Shown here in pieces: positions 10,727 to 22,200 of a DNA stretch of 64,000 nucleotides; within the stretch, counting starts at the first letter, position 1, and the number at the start of each line of letters is the position of its first letter. The stretch comes from Tuctoria greenei (lineage: Eukaryota; Streptophyta; Magnoliopsida; Poales; Poaceae): the NCBI GenBank assembly GCA_036927565.1, contig JAYESD010000003.1, positions 81,761,311-81,825,310 of the forward strand, read 5' to 3'. A model generated the notes under the pieces. The model was not told where the DNA came from. It did not search any database and saw nothing but the letters and a program-made list of their open reading frames with translations. The translations under genes and the position numbers were made by a program.

Positions 10727-10890
10727 ATTGGGTATCACTTTCTCCATGATAATGTTGAAAAAGGAAACATTGTGCTTCACCATGTAGATACTAACAACAA
10801 TCGGTCGATATTTTTACAAAACCTTTGGATTTCACTCATTTTTGTTTCATTCGTAGTGAAATAGGGTTTATACATCCTCATAGCTTCAAT
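10727..10890 (+). pseudogene. pol: C-terminal end of a copia pol (RNase H tail)
   Basis: The plus strand reads the end of copia RNase H: YHFLHDNVEKGNIVLHHVDTNN, a frame change, then THFCFIRSEIGFIHPHSFN and a stop. Together with the polypurine tract and LTR downstream it is the surviving 3' end of a copia element. Everything 5' of RNase H is missing. Confidence 0.8.
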
Positions 10891-11887
10891 TGAGGGTTAG
10901 CTTTGCACCTTGGGAAGTCTATGTGTGAATCTAAAATTAAAAATAATATGAGCATAAGTGGTTCATACATATATAACTTTGTGATTCCATTTACATGCTG
11001 AAATTTCTTACTACATTACTCGTGTTATACACTTTATAGTTTTTGCCATGACTAGTAATTGGAATAATTATGTACACTAAATATGGTCATGATCAAACTT
11101 TCTTGCTATTTTGAACTTGTTGCAAGCTCACAAGTGCTTTTAATAGTGAAGAATTAATCAATCAACTATCCACATGTTGAGGTTTTATGATCAAATAAAA
11201 AATAAGAAAAGATCAAGAGAATATGCATGAATCGCACTTCTTCTTTTGAGATGGCTTGTCAATGCACTTAGATATGAACTTGGAAGAAGTTGTGTATGAC
11301 TAAAACCATGTCCTTAAGCTTTTGATTGTCAAATAACATAGGCTTGGCTTGGTTAGTTAGAATAAGGCTGACGCGGCATATAATGTCTTGCAAATGTCAT
11401 ATGATGTGAATTTATGATTTGAAAAATAATAAAAATGCATCAACATGTGTCATGCTTTCAGGTTTTGTAATAGTTAAGTTTGTGATATCATGACTTGCTT
11501 AAATTGAAAAAATAACACTTGATCTCTAGCATGGCTTACACTAACTTATGTATCTCATTGATGTGATTGTGTAAGTGACTTGATAGTATGGCTTGTATGA
11601 GCTTTGTTTCAAATGTATACATCATATTATGCTCATGACAATTGAAATTTCTCTTTTCAACCTTGTTGAATACATTGTCAAAGAGGGAGAAATATGTCAC
11701 ACATTGTTGCACATTCACAAGTTTTTACACGTTACTCAGGTGGAGAATTTTTTGTTTTGAGATTTCTTTCTCATTTGATTTTTTATTTTCAAAAAGGGGG
11801 AGAAATTTGCATTCAAAACTTTTCATGTGAATGAGCAAATGTTCGAATTTTTAGTAGTGTTGCCAATGCATTCCTAAAGGGGGAAAC
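10891..11887 (+). other. 3' untranslated region and polypurine tract of the copia relic
   Basis: This is AT-rich and non-coding, with two purine tracts: AAAAAGGGGGAGAAA near 11790 and AAAGGGGGAAA at 11876-11886. The second lies directly before the LTR and is the likely plus-strand primer. Confidence 0.7.
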
Positions 11888-13141
11888 TGTGAGACCTATG
11901 TGTGTTGAATACATTGGCAATTAGAATAAAAAGTGAAGGGTTTACATGTAAAGTTTTGAACCTACTTGAGAAACCTACTTTGGAGTGTTCAAACTTCATT
12001 GCACGTGAGTTACACGTGTTTTCTTGCTTCGGATTGGCTGAACTTATCTCACGTTACTTGCACATGTTCGGCACATAGGATTGTCCGATCTTTCACACAC
12101 GTGAGATGCACGTGAGCCAAAAAGGGTCGATCTTTTCAAATTTGTTTTTGGGAGTAATGTTACCCTCGATGGTTTAGGGCTGTCCGAACTTTCTCAATGC
12201 ATATCGGGAGTAACAATTACTGTGCATAGTTTTCATATTGAGTTCAGTTGTTCTATTTTGCTCTGTTTTAACTTGCAATGTTTCGAACTTATTTTTGTCT
12301 TATGGAATGTTTGTTAGTATTATACTAAGTTTTTGATGTGTTATAGCTGATATCATTTTTTCTATAGTTTGCAACATGCTTATGTGAGGTGCTCACATAA
12401 GGTGTTGCAGTTTTCGGACTAACTTGAGTGAGGTCGAGGACTTGGGCTTGCAAAGAATGGATGTTTGTTCATGTGCAGGTGTTGCTTGAGGTCAAGACAT
12501 GGCTGGTGATGGAGATCCTTTAACTAGTCTTAGTGAGACGATGAGGTTCAACAACCAAGTTGGGAGGAATTGTGGTTGAGTTCATCGGGAGGTCACGCAA
12601 CACGTTTGGGTCAAGAGCAATGCATATGAAGGTATCGTAGACGTCGTTGGAAAGTGTTTGCACTTGTGCAAGGAGTGCATGGATGTGGCAACATGGTTCC
12701 AAGGCGTGATGAAGAGATATGAACGTGAAGAAGTGGCCTAAGAGGTCCAACCGGCTAGATTATGCCTCTGGCTGCAGCTGAGGTGGTTATGGTTCGTTTA
12801 TGGAAGGTTTCGAGTTGGTTTTTGAGTTACACGAGTGTCTTTGCAGAGTAGCAGAACTGTTTGCTCTCTAATAGAACAAATTGACCTTTGCTCCGTGTTT
12901 TGATCATAACTTGAGTTTTACTCGATGTTTTCTCATGATTCTTGTTGTCCTGTCTTCATGACTTGATTCTCTACGATCTACACTGGTTTGTCACATTTTG
13001 AACACATTGGAAACACTCGCACACATGATTTCTCTATCAGATTGATTATCTGCCGATGGGTTTTTGTTGCTTCTGATGAAAAAATTTAATCTACCATGCA
13101 CCCCCTTCTGGTCGCTTTTTCACGTGCTCTTCGATCCTACA
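11888..13141 (+). repeat. 3' LTR of the copia relic (same family as element B)
   Basis: It starts TGTGAGACCTATGTG after the polypurine tract and ends CGATCCTACA. It is clearly homologous to the LTR at 38324-40004, for example the stretch 12370-12720 against 38765-39115. It lacks the 42-bp repeats of that copy. Sequence right of 13141 matches a second genomic copy that lacks this element, confirming the boundary. Confidence 0.85.
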
Positions 13142-14196
13142 ACTATTGGTCTGCAGGACCTTAGTACTCCTTGTGGTGAAGATTGTCCAACCATGCGGGA
13201 ACGGGTGTGAGAAAGGTTGATATGAGTACCCCTTGTGTGGCTTTGGCCGGTCGCACAAGTTGTATGGTCCTCAATTTGTGTGGGTACATTGGGACTCCCC
13301 TGCAGGATCTATAATCGGTTCAAATCGCTGTGATCTCGGTCATGATGAAGTTTAGTGCTCATTGAGGTTCATCGTAGTGATTGAAACATCACAATCAATG
13401 AAAAAATGGGAGTGTATGGCTGCTGTTATTGAGCTGAAATGTGTGTTGTTTCACATATGGTTTCAAATGCTTACTTGCCGCAGTGGGTTGGGATGTATAC
13501 GTGAGTCGCCAATGTGTCTTTCTCTTTGTCTTTATATGCTTATCACAATAATCATTACTGCTATTCGCAAATTGCGTCTTTGACTATGCATTGCACCCTT
13601 GCCACTGCCATATTCATACTCCTTGGAGTCGGGCTATATATACCATATGAGTAAGATTTTAGAGTATCTTTGTACACATGTTTGTTTTGTTGAAGTTTTG
13701 CAGGTGAGCACCCTATGGTGTTTGGTTACTTCTTTTCCACCAAGTCCGGTGATGGGGAGGAGTAACTTGCTGATTTTTACGTGACGTCGCCGGTGGTGTT
13801 GTTGGCAGGCACTGCTGGGCTTTTGCTGTTTTAAAAGGTCAATTTCCGCTGCGCAACCCTAGTGTATTTTGCTATCTCCAATCTGAACCTATTGGCTTTG
13901 GAAGCTTAGGAAACCTTAATGCAACATTGGTCACTGGTTTTATATGAATTTCAGAAACTTATGACCACTTGTATGAATACTTTAAACCTGTAATATTTCT
14001 GAATTTGTGGTTTTTTTGTGTGCTTGTGATGGGTGCAATGTTGTGGACTGATATGCTGCAATCCTGGGATGATTAAGAGCATATCGGAGGACTACCGTAG
14101 TTGGATTTTGCGTTGGTCGCATTTGTAGCTCGCGCACCGTTGATGGACAGCAAGCTAATGCGTCTAATGTGGGTTCAACTTGGACGGTTCCTCACA
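13142..14196 (+). repeat. Large LTR-like repeat, copy 1 (right part only)
   Basis: It is collinear with 25383-26437 at high similarity over about 1.05 kb. Both copies lose similarity right after CGGTTCCTCACA, consistent with an LTR 3' end in CA. The left part is missing because the copia relic sits there. Style and size suggest a Tekay-like Ty3/gypsy LTR; that assignment is inference. Confidence 0.65.
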
Positions 14197-14699
14197 GCGT
14201 GGCATGAAAGCAAGGTTACACATATATATCTGTTAGAACTTGCTTAGCAACACGGGGTGTTAAAACTTGCAACCTCACTAAAGCAACTAAAATCTGAAAT
14301 TATGTGTTTGCTGAATTTTCTTTCTTACCCAGTTCCAGAATTTATTTTCTTGCTCACGTTATTATAACTTGATAGTTTTTTGTCACTCTCACCTTAATTG
14401 GGGTTATTGAACTTAACTCTTAGCAGCCACCCAACTCCTTGGAATAGGAGGTCGAACTTGTTTCGTAGGTAGACAACGTTGTTCTTTTTAAAGTCGCCTA
14501 TGTTCGCCGGTTTACTTAAATTTTGTGGTTTATTTTGTTAACGTTGTTTGGATGGGTGCGAGTTATTCGAGTGAGCAACGATAGTGCGAATCACGTGCAT
14601 GTCATTAATATATGTTTGCATTCTTGCATAGCTGCTCATAAACATGAAAAATGTTTTCTTGAATTGAGGAAAATTATTGTTGTGTGCTCTATCTTAGGA
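14197..14699. other. Unassigned AT-rich sequence
   Basis: No coding frame, repeat unit or terminal structure could be supported here. Confidence 0.5.
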
Positions 14700-15146
14700 T
14701 GTTATTGATTCTTTTTATGGGTGCACATACAACAGGCACAAGAAATAAATAGAATAGAAATAAGGGAGATTTAGAATCAGTTTCAGAGTCAGTTTCAATT
14801 TCAGAGTCACAATCAGTTTTAGAATCAGAGTCAGTTTTGGTTTCTGAGTCAGAGTCAGTTTTTGTTTCAGTTTCAGAGTCTGTTTCTGAACTGATTCAGA
14901 GTCAAAATAAGTTGTGCCTAGGTCTATAAAGGCAACTGCATAGGCTTGTAATCAGATCATCGAAGATTAATAATCTCCCTTACCTGAGAGTTGTTCTTCT
15001 GGTCGTCCTGGCTGGTTATCTTTCTAGCCCAGGCGACAACACCTCTTCTCAGCCACAACCTTCGCGATATCCTCTGAGATCCAATCGCCAATCACACCTT
15101 CTGTTGTCAAGTCCCCTGCGCACACCAAAGAGAAATCGCCATATCA
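14700..15146 (+). repeat. 5' LTR of the Reina-like element
   Basis: Boundaries are tentative: TGTTATTG at 14700 to ATATCA at 15146. It contains an imperfect tandem of TCAGAGTCAGTTT-like units (about 14768-14905), a TATA box (CTATAAAG near 14923) and a CTTGTAATC/CCTGGC 3' part typical of this family. GTTTGGTATCAGA at 15147-15159 resembles a tRNA-Met-complementary primer site. Confidence 0.6.
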
Positions 15147-15181
15147 GTTTGGTATCAGATTCTAATCTGCGCATCGCCGAC

Positions 15182-16219
15182 ATGGCCGGCGCTGAAGACG
15201 ATTCCGGGGCACTTATAGATTCGCAGAAACTTGATAGGCTTCTAGCACAGATGAGTACTCTAAATTCCAGAATGGACTCCCATGATTCATGTCTTGCAAA
15301 AACAGAGGAGCAAATCCAATCTTGGGCAAACAAAAACACCAAGTCTCTAAGACGGCATCATGATGAGTCTTCCAACCATACAGTGTGTGGTCTTGAGCGC
15401 AGTCAAAACCAATGGTTTCCCAAGATTAACTTTCCCGGTTTTGATGGAGAATTCGACCCGCTGACTTGGCTTACAAAGTGTGAATCTTATTTTTGTGGTA
15501 TGAGCACAATGAATGAAGATAAAGTATGGATGGCTTCCTTGCATTTAGAAGGCATTGCAGCGCAGTGGTACTATGCATTAGAGCAAAATCATGGAGTCTT
15601 GTCTTGGCCAAGATTTGCAGATTTTGTGAACCTACATTTTGGCCCACCCATACGTTCTAATGGCCTAGCAAAATTGAAAGAATTACACCACACAGGGATA
15701 GTTGAAGAATATCAGCGCCAATTTTGGCTTTACTTTGTAGATGTGAAGATCTTTCTATGAATCAACAGATCAATATGTTTACAGCTGGGTTGGGACAGCC
15801 TTTGCGTACAGATGTGGAACTCCAAGCTCCAGCAAAGTTACAAACAGCAATGAGCCTTACTAGGGCATTTGAGAAAAGGCAGGCATATGAAAGTGAGGAA
15901 AATCTGTTTCTTTAAAAGGAAACTTGTGTGGCAATGCCAAAACAGCTTCTATGACAGTGCCAACATCCAATAGAAGCTCTTGTTCCCAAGGTTCCATAGC
16001 AGCATCAAGACCAAAATTTAGAAGACTGACCCCTGAAGAAATGGCTATTAAAAGGGCTAATGGAGAATGTTATAATTTTAGTGAGCAATACACACCAGAA
16101 CATAAATGTAATGGAAAAAGTCCGTTCGTGCTGGAATTAGATGAAGGGGAAGATGTACAAGAAATAGCTGAAGATTTGGGTATCTCATTACATGCAATTA
16201 CTGGAATTGGAGTAGCAAA
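15182..16219 (+). pseudogene. gag: Reina-like gag and start of protease
   Basis: The chosen ATG at 15182 lies just after the primer site; the frame is open further upstream only through the LTR. The conserved core has FPKINFPGFDGEFDPLTWL, the CESYF segment, and AAQWYYALEQ. A frame change near 15,725 moves to MNQQINMFTAGLGQPL, and a stop at 15913-15915 precedes a lysine-rich third part. The knuckle is CYNFSEQYTPEHKC, with the second Cys replaced by Phe-Ser. The text LGISLHAITGI begins the protease and is cut by the copia LTR at 16220. Confidence 0.82.
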
Positions 16220-16709
16220 TGTTAGTACTTAGGGTTCATCTAATCAACTAGGCACTCACTAATCGGGTCCTGATCACAATTAACTTAAGGCTAAACAAGA
16301 ATTAATCAACACAGTGCATAATCATGTAGTGTTCTAATCGCACAAACATTATCATAGATGATAGAAGATTAGTAGATGGACATACCTTGGCCAATGCTAG
16401 TGCTTGATGTCATGGTGTGGATGAGGTAGAACTGGTGCAGTGCAGGTACTGGGAAGTCCGGCGAGGTCAAGGGCGACGGCGGCAGCCTTCCCCTCACTTC
16501 CCACGCTTGTCGATCAGTGGCCTCAGAGGGGAACGTGGGGAGTGGTTAGCCCTTCAAGATCTAACCGACTGCCTCCTTTATAGGTGCGCGGGCTTGAGAG
16601 GGGGCCTCCGACCGTGGTTCGGTTAGCGCCCCCCCCCCCCAGTCAGGGCGTTGTGGGGAGAAGACTCAGTATGGGGTGGGCCTCGTACCATAACGGGATC
16701 AATATAACA
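16220..16709 (-). repeat. 3' LTR of the minus-strand copia element (490 bp)
   Basis: Termini on the plus strand are TGTTAGTA and ATATAACA (TGTTA/TAACA inverted repeat). The minus strand has a purine-rich AATGGGAAGAA just before the LTR start. A minus-strand TATA box (CCTATAAAGGAGG, 16574-16586) and a C13-like homopolymer near 16628 are inside. Confidence 0.7.
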
Positions 16710-16859
16710 TTCTTCCCATTGATCGCTGAACTAAAGACTTACTGACTTATTCACTTACTTACTTAATTACTGAACTTACTGTCTATTTGTCCATGCTTTG
16801 AAATAAAAGGGCACGACGCATCAAAATAGGCATTTACACACTTCTTGACTCGAAGACCA

Positions 16860-19650
16860 TGATATCTCACATTTAGAAATAACCTTATACTTAGTTGGCC
16901 CCTTAGTATCCAGGATAGTTCACAGGTTTCCACTTAACACTCATGCATGCTTTGTGTTCTCTGAACACTTGGGCGGAAAACCTTTTGTATATGGTACCGC
17001 AAGCTTTCGCTTGATTCTTTTATGCTCATCACTAGTTGTGATCCTGGATATTATCTTTCACAACACAAAACTTAACGTCGATGTGCTTGAAAGTTTTACT
17101 CGACTCATTGTTGTGAAATTAGGATACTACAAACTTATTATTGTAGTATTACTTAAGTGGTTTATGCTGTCGACCACTCTTAATATTGGGCAAGCTTTGT
17201 ATCGCCTGATTGTTCGCCTCATCTTAAATAATAAGATTTATCACACATTGTGAATGATGTAGTGACTATTTATTTGGAGTAGTTCCACGTGACAACTCCA
17301 TTCGCAAAGGTGGATATATAACTAACGCGGAATTCTTAGAATCCACACAATTCGAGAAACTAAGAATAATAAGCTCACTTCACCAAGTGAGTTTTGACTT
17401 ATTATATCTTAACATGACGTTTTATGTGCATTGCACATTCTTAAATAAGTTTTTAAATGCCTTCTAGTGATGAATCACTAGCGTGGTCTAATGTCTATCA
17501 AGTATCCCAGTCATTATCTTAAGTCAAGGTAAACACTTACTCGAGCATACATCAATTAATCTTCCGACAGCAGAAGCTAATGGAACCGAAATCATAAGGT
17601 CAACCAATCATTGGTTCCCTAAATTTAATTAATTCTTAAACTTATCATCCTTGACTGTCTAAATAGGCAAGATTAACACCCCCTTATTATAATCACAGTG
17701 AATTTCTAATCCCTATCTTGAGGATTCTTCACCTAGATCCTCTTATGGATAAAATCTTTGGTTTCTTATGACTGTTTTGTCTTAGAAGTAACGTACCACG
17801 TACATTCAACTTAGAATACACGTGAGTGTTCATTTCACATACTTGAAAAAACCTAAAATAACTTATAATAGCTTTTAAGATTCATTTCTTAATGATTAAT
17901 TGAATCCATGAATGGATTTCTCTGAAGAGTATCTCAAGAGTCTCTTGATCATTATGACAAACCTTTCGGTCAGGTCACACTAATGTTCTTATACAAATCT
18001 CAAAAGAAACGTTGTTTTACATCCATCTGATGTAAAAATATTCATAATGCACTACTAATAAATTAATGATTCTTGAGGAATGTTAACTGAGACAATTCTT
18101 TTGCCATTAGTCTAACCACATATGGAAATTTCCCTTCAGAATCATGCTTAATTTTGTAGGCTCATTACAGTCTACAGTTTTGATTCCTTTAGGAACTATT
18201 ACTAATACTCAGACACTGATGGCGTACTTAGATCTCATCTCATCCGGCATGGTTTTTACAACATCACAATGATTAAGATCGTCTTATAGTAATTTTCTTA
18301 TGTGGTATGACCATCTTTGATATTTGTCTTATTGTGATCGGGCTGCTATCACTCTTCATCATTATTGACCACTAATGATGAAGAATCAATAGCAGATATT
18401 ATGACAACAATGCCTTGCATTGTTAACACAACGTAAGTAAGAAATTATAAAGAGTGACTCTTGAAAAGGCGTGGCAACATGTACCATTTATTTCAAGATT
18501 AGTGTCTTTATGAAGTCAAATTCCCTCTGATTTAGTCATCTTTACTAACTTTTTTTCTAAATGATCTTATGACCTTATATGAATCAAAACTTATATCAAG
18601 TGAGGATCAACCCAACACTTGACCTTATGCAACTCACATAACTCGTGCACTATGCTTATATTTGGGATTATTGTTGCTTCACATCATTGATGATAACAGA
18701 CTTAAACTGAGTTATTCTTAATATTTTTTCTGCTACTAATGGAAGACTAACAACACGTAGTGAATCATTAACAAAAAATGTTAATAAATTCAGCTAGAGC
18801 AGGTAGAGAGAGACGATACAACCTCTCATCATACCATACTCCCCCTCATCATGTCACCTTACTAATGATGACATGTTTTATTTAACTAAATTGATGATAA
18901 TCAATAACTTATTATTTATTGTTCTTACAACAAAACTTAATAATGTTTTGAGTTACTTTTGCCTTAATGGAAATACCTCATATGAAAATGCTTAAGTGAG
19001 GTTTACGCCTTGTCCACAATATACAATGGTGTCTTAGAGGCTAACTTAATATAAAGTTTGACTTAACACGTAAATGATAGATTAATAACTCAATATACTT
19101 AATTAACTTACACCATTTCGCTTAGTTATTTTTGGAGTATTCAATTCTTACTTGAATAAAAACTAAGTCAATACTAACAATACATGTTCAATGTCTTATT
19201 TTGAATCTAAAACGTCTTAATGAGGGAGAAACTAATCGATGGAGAAAACCAATTCAATTCTCCCCCTCGAAATATGGCCTTAATGACAATGCCATAATTT
19301 CGAAAAAAAAATCGAGATCGATTCTAATGCGCTTATCTTAATACTTAGTTTGTGAGTGAAAACATGAATAATATTTAAAATCATCATCTAAGGATAAATG
19401 TTATAACTGAATGTGCTTAACCATAATACTAAGAACTCAATGAAATATTTAAATCAAAATTTCAAATATGAATATTTAAACTAAAATTCCATTACTGAGG
19501 GTACACAATGAATCCTAAGTACAAAACTAAAACTTAAAAGAAAAAACAAGTCTAAGATTTTAACTTTAGCTTCATGACCATAGCGACTTTAATGATCATT
19601 CCACTCTTCTTATGATCCCCCATTTATCTAATTCCTGTTATAATAAAAGG
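16860..19650 (-). pseudogene. pol: Copia pol (RT and RNase H recognisable), heavily decayed
   Basis: No long ORF remains, but minus-strand segments match copia pol in order. LHQMDVK of the RT lies near 18015-18037 (read as MDVKQRFL). SVPLASAVGRL (the PYASAVGSLMYA region) is near 17,580. VTWNYSK and TTSFTM (the ISWKSAKQ/ATSTMEAE region) are near 17,280. The RNase H tail has FKHIDVKFCVVKD near 17,090 and TKGFPPK near 16,985. Many stops and frame changes lie between. The AT-rich stretch 18.1-19.65 kb, where integrase should be, is not recognisable by eye. The region is unusually full of short inverted repeats. Confidence 0.65.
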
Positions 19651-19707
19651 CAAGATTGCATCTAAATTGATCAATCGAATAGATTGAAAATAATCTTAAT
19701 CAATAAC

Positions 19708-20448
19708 TTAATAACTAAAACGGAACTTACCTTTATCATTCTCATGGTTGACAAGGTTAATAGCATGATGAGACATAAAGCGCTTTTCTTTTTGAACGCA
19801 TAAATCAATGAGTTTCTTAAGATCCCACTGCTCAGACTGAGAGTTGTAACTGATGAAAATATGCTCAAAATCATTTGGAAGTAAGGCAAAGATGAGGTTG
19901 AAAAGAAACTCATCTTTCAACCCCGGATCTAATAGCTTCAGTTTAGCAGCAGTGTTCCACACACTAAGAATGTGCTCATGCACACTTCCTCTATTATGCT
20001 TCTGAGTGACAAGTTTCTTAACAAGAGTATGCATCATAGCCTTGTTGTAGCTAGTTGCATACTTTTCTATCATAAGGAGGTACTCATAAGCAGTGTTGCA
20101 TTCAGGAATTTTTTTTCGAACACTCTCAGTAATTGAACCCTTAATCACTTGTAAACATTTCTTATTTAAGATTGACCACTTAGCACGATCTAAATCGAAG
20201 CGAAAGTAGTCCTCTTCATAATCCTCCATCCTTTTGGTGAAGGACACCATAGTTTCCCCGTCACGAATAATGAGAATCTTAGGCTGAGTAAGACACGCTC
20301 TCATCAGTGCCAAATCTATTTCGGAGATCGCTAAACCAGCCTCCATCTTACATCGCCAAGTACTATAATTGTCTTTTCTTAGATGGTTCTCTGGCGAGAT
20401 AAATATTAATATCACATCTGGAATAGAAGATCCTTCATAATGAAACAT
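19708..20448 (-). CDS. gag: Copia gag-like protein, 246 residues, open frame
   Basis: An uninterrupted frame runs from ATG at 20448 to a stop at 19708. It has a copia-gag N-terminus (HLRKDNYSTWRCKMEAGL, the W-x2-K/R-M motif), a helical middle and the segment EQWDLKKLIDLCVQKEKR seen in UBN2-type copia gags. No zinc knuckle is present before the stop, so the C-terminus is probably truncated. The survival of this frame contrasts with the wrecked pol beside it. The start follows a leader of about 700 bp holding the hairpin array. Expression is unknown; it could equally be a chance-preserved fossil. Confidence 0.7.
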   Translation of the reverse strand: MFHYEGSSIPDVILIFISPENHLRKDNYSTWRCKMEAGLAISEIDLALMRACLTQPKILIIRDGETMVSFTKRMEDYEEDYFRFDLDRAKWSILNKKCLQVIKGSITESVRKKIPECNTAYEYLLMIEKYATSYNKAMMHTLVKKLVTQKHNRGSVHEHILSVWNTAAKLKLLDPGLKDEFLFNLIFALLPNDFEHIFISYNSQSEQWDLKKLIDLCVQKEKRFMSHHAINLVNHENDKGKFRFSY

Positions 20449-20496
20449 AATAGAACATAAGTAAATACATGAACATGATTATAAACAAAAATATCT

Positions 20497-21135
20497 TATT
20501 TTGTCTTTCACATTGGTTACTTGACAACTTACAAAAACTAAAAACTTAGTGATTTCGTCTTTCACGTTGGTTATTAAACAAAAACTAAGTAAACTTAAAT
20601 AATCATTAACTATGTGTTCCGTCTTTCATGTTGGTTACTCAACGAAAACACGATATATAAAGTATCTTAATAAAAATATAACTTAGCTTCTAAACTGTTT
20701 TGCCTTTCACGTTGGTTACTTAGCAAAACAACACAACAACAAGGACATAATAATTCCGTCTTTCACGTTGGTTACTCAACGAAAAACCTTAATAATTCAA
20801 TGGATCATTAACAGCATGTTTTGTCTTTCACATTGGTTACTCAACAAAACACTACGACTTAAGAGGAATAAAGAGTTAAATATATATAACTTCAAAACAG
20901 CTTAAATGTGGTAATTTTATATTTCACGTTGGTTACTAAACAAAATTACCATCACTAATAATCTTAAAATAACTTAATCTTAACATCTTAAAATACTTAA
21001 AACATGATGAACTAAAATAACTTAATCATGACAACTTTATTTTTCACGTTTGTTAGTCAAAAAAATTATCATACCAATAATCTTACAACATGGTAAATTT
21101 ATTTTTCACGTTGGTTACTCAATAAATTCATCATA
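20497..21135 (-). repeat. Array of nine hairpins with similar loop and variable stems in the copia leader
   Basis: Nine copies of a core like CTTTCACGTTGGTTACTCA on the plus strand start near 20504, 20559, 20622, 20703, 20759, 20825, 20921, 21041 and 21103. Each is bracketed by arms that differ in sequence between copies yet pair with each other. Examples: ACTTAGT/ACTAAGT (20544-20550, 20584-20590), GTTTTGC/GCAAAAC (20697-20703, 20723-20729), GTTTTGT/ACAAAAC (20818-20824, 20844-20850), TGGTAATTTT/AAAATTACCA (20909-20918, 20942-20951), and AATTTATT/AATAAATT around 21097-21128. The array lies just upstream of the gag start on the minus strand. Function unknown. Confidence 0.9.
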
Positions 21136-21689
21136 GCTTAATTAACAGTGGAAGCTTAACACTTAATGTTTAAAAACTCATTTTTCTCAATTACTAAAAA
21201 TATTTAAACATCATCATAATTAATTAAGTGGACCAAGAAAAACTCATTCTCATAATAAATATTGAATTACTATAAAGGAATACATAAAATAAATAAATAT
21301 TATTAAACAATTTCATGTCCACTTAAATAATTATGTGAGAACTAATTGGATTTTAGCCCATACTGAAATGCACTAAAAAATTCCACGAAAAAATGGAGAA
21401 TACTAAGTTTGGAAGTCCTTACTAAATTTTTAAAACTGAAAATGTATTAAAGTTAGGCAAAAAGCCTATTTTCATTATCTCAGAAATATCTAATCCCTTA
21501 ATCTTATTTCTGACCCAAAATTTAAATCAGTGGCCCACAACCCACTGAAAATTGAGTAAACAAAAAACATTTCGCAGCCCAAAAGGGAAAATTTATGGCC
21601 CATGACTCACTTCTGCCCAACAATTTAAATGGTCCAAAAACCTTCTTATTTTCTATCTGATTTGCGCCCCCTTAAGCCCAAAATTGCTG
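21136..21689. other. AT-rich sequence upstream of the hairpin array
   Basis: No ORF or terminal repeat is visible. It may be further leader or LTR-derived sequence of the copia element: GCCCA and GGCCCA words recur near 21530-21640, as in many grass copia leaders. This is uncertain. Confidence 0.4.
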
Positions 21690-22200
21690 CAGGCCTGCAG
21701 GGCTGAGGCCGGCTGGCGCTTCACGCGCGCGGCCCACGTCGTGGCCGGAACCTCGCGTTTTCGGATGGCGGGGTCACTTTTCCTCCCTTGCCCCGACTCC
21801 TGTAACCCTCGTACAGGCGGAACTCCCGTACCCCGCTGTCAGGGAAGGGCGACTCGATCCAGCGCTCCCGCCGGCCAGGGAAGCAGCTTTCCCGTCGGCC
21901 AGGACCGCGGCGCCTCCTCCCGGCAGCGTTTTCTTCCCGCGGCGCCCCCTCCACGTGTTTTCCTTTGCGGCGGCGCCTCTTTCCCGCGGCACATCTTGCC
22001 TCGACGCCTCCATTTGCGGCTCCTCATCCTCCGACACCTCTTCCTCGAACGCCTCTTCCCCTGGCACGTTTTTTCATTCGGATTGATTCAAGTTGCAGCT
22101 ATAGTATCGATACGTTTATTTTGTGTCTGCCGGATGCTTCATTCACGTGCCGGATTCGTTCGCGTACTGGGTGCAACAACAGGGCAAATTTTATCCTTAA
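21690..22200. other. GC-rich island
   Basis: An abrupt switch occurs from about 30 percent to very high GC with many CGs. Both strands are open for 90-170 codons because of base composition (RRG and SSP-like low-complexity peptides), so I do not call a gene. It could be an LTR/promoter part or a captured host 5' end. Confidence 0.4.
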
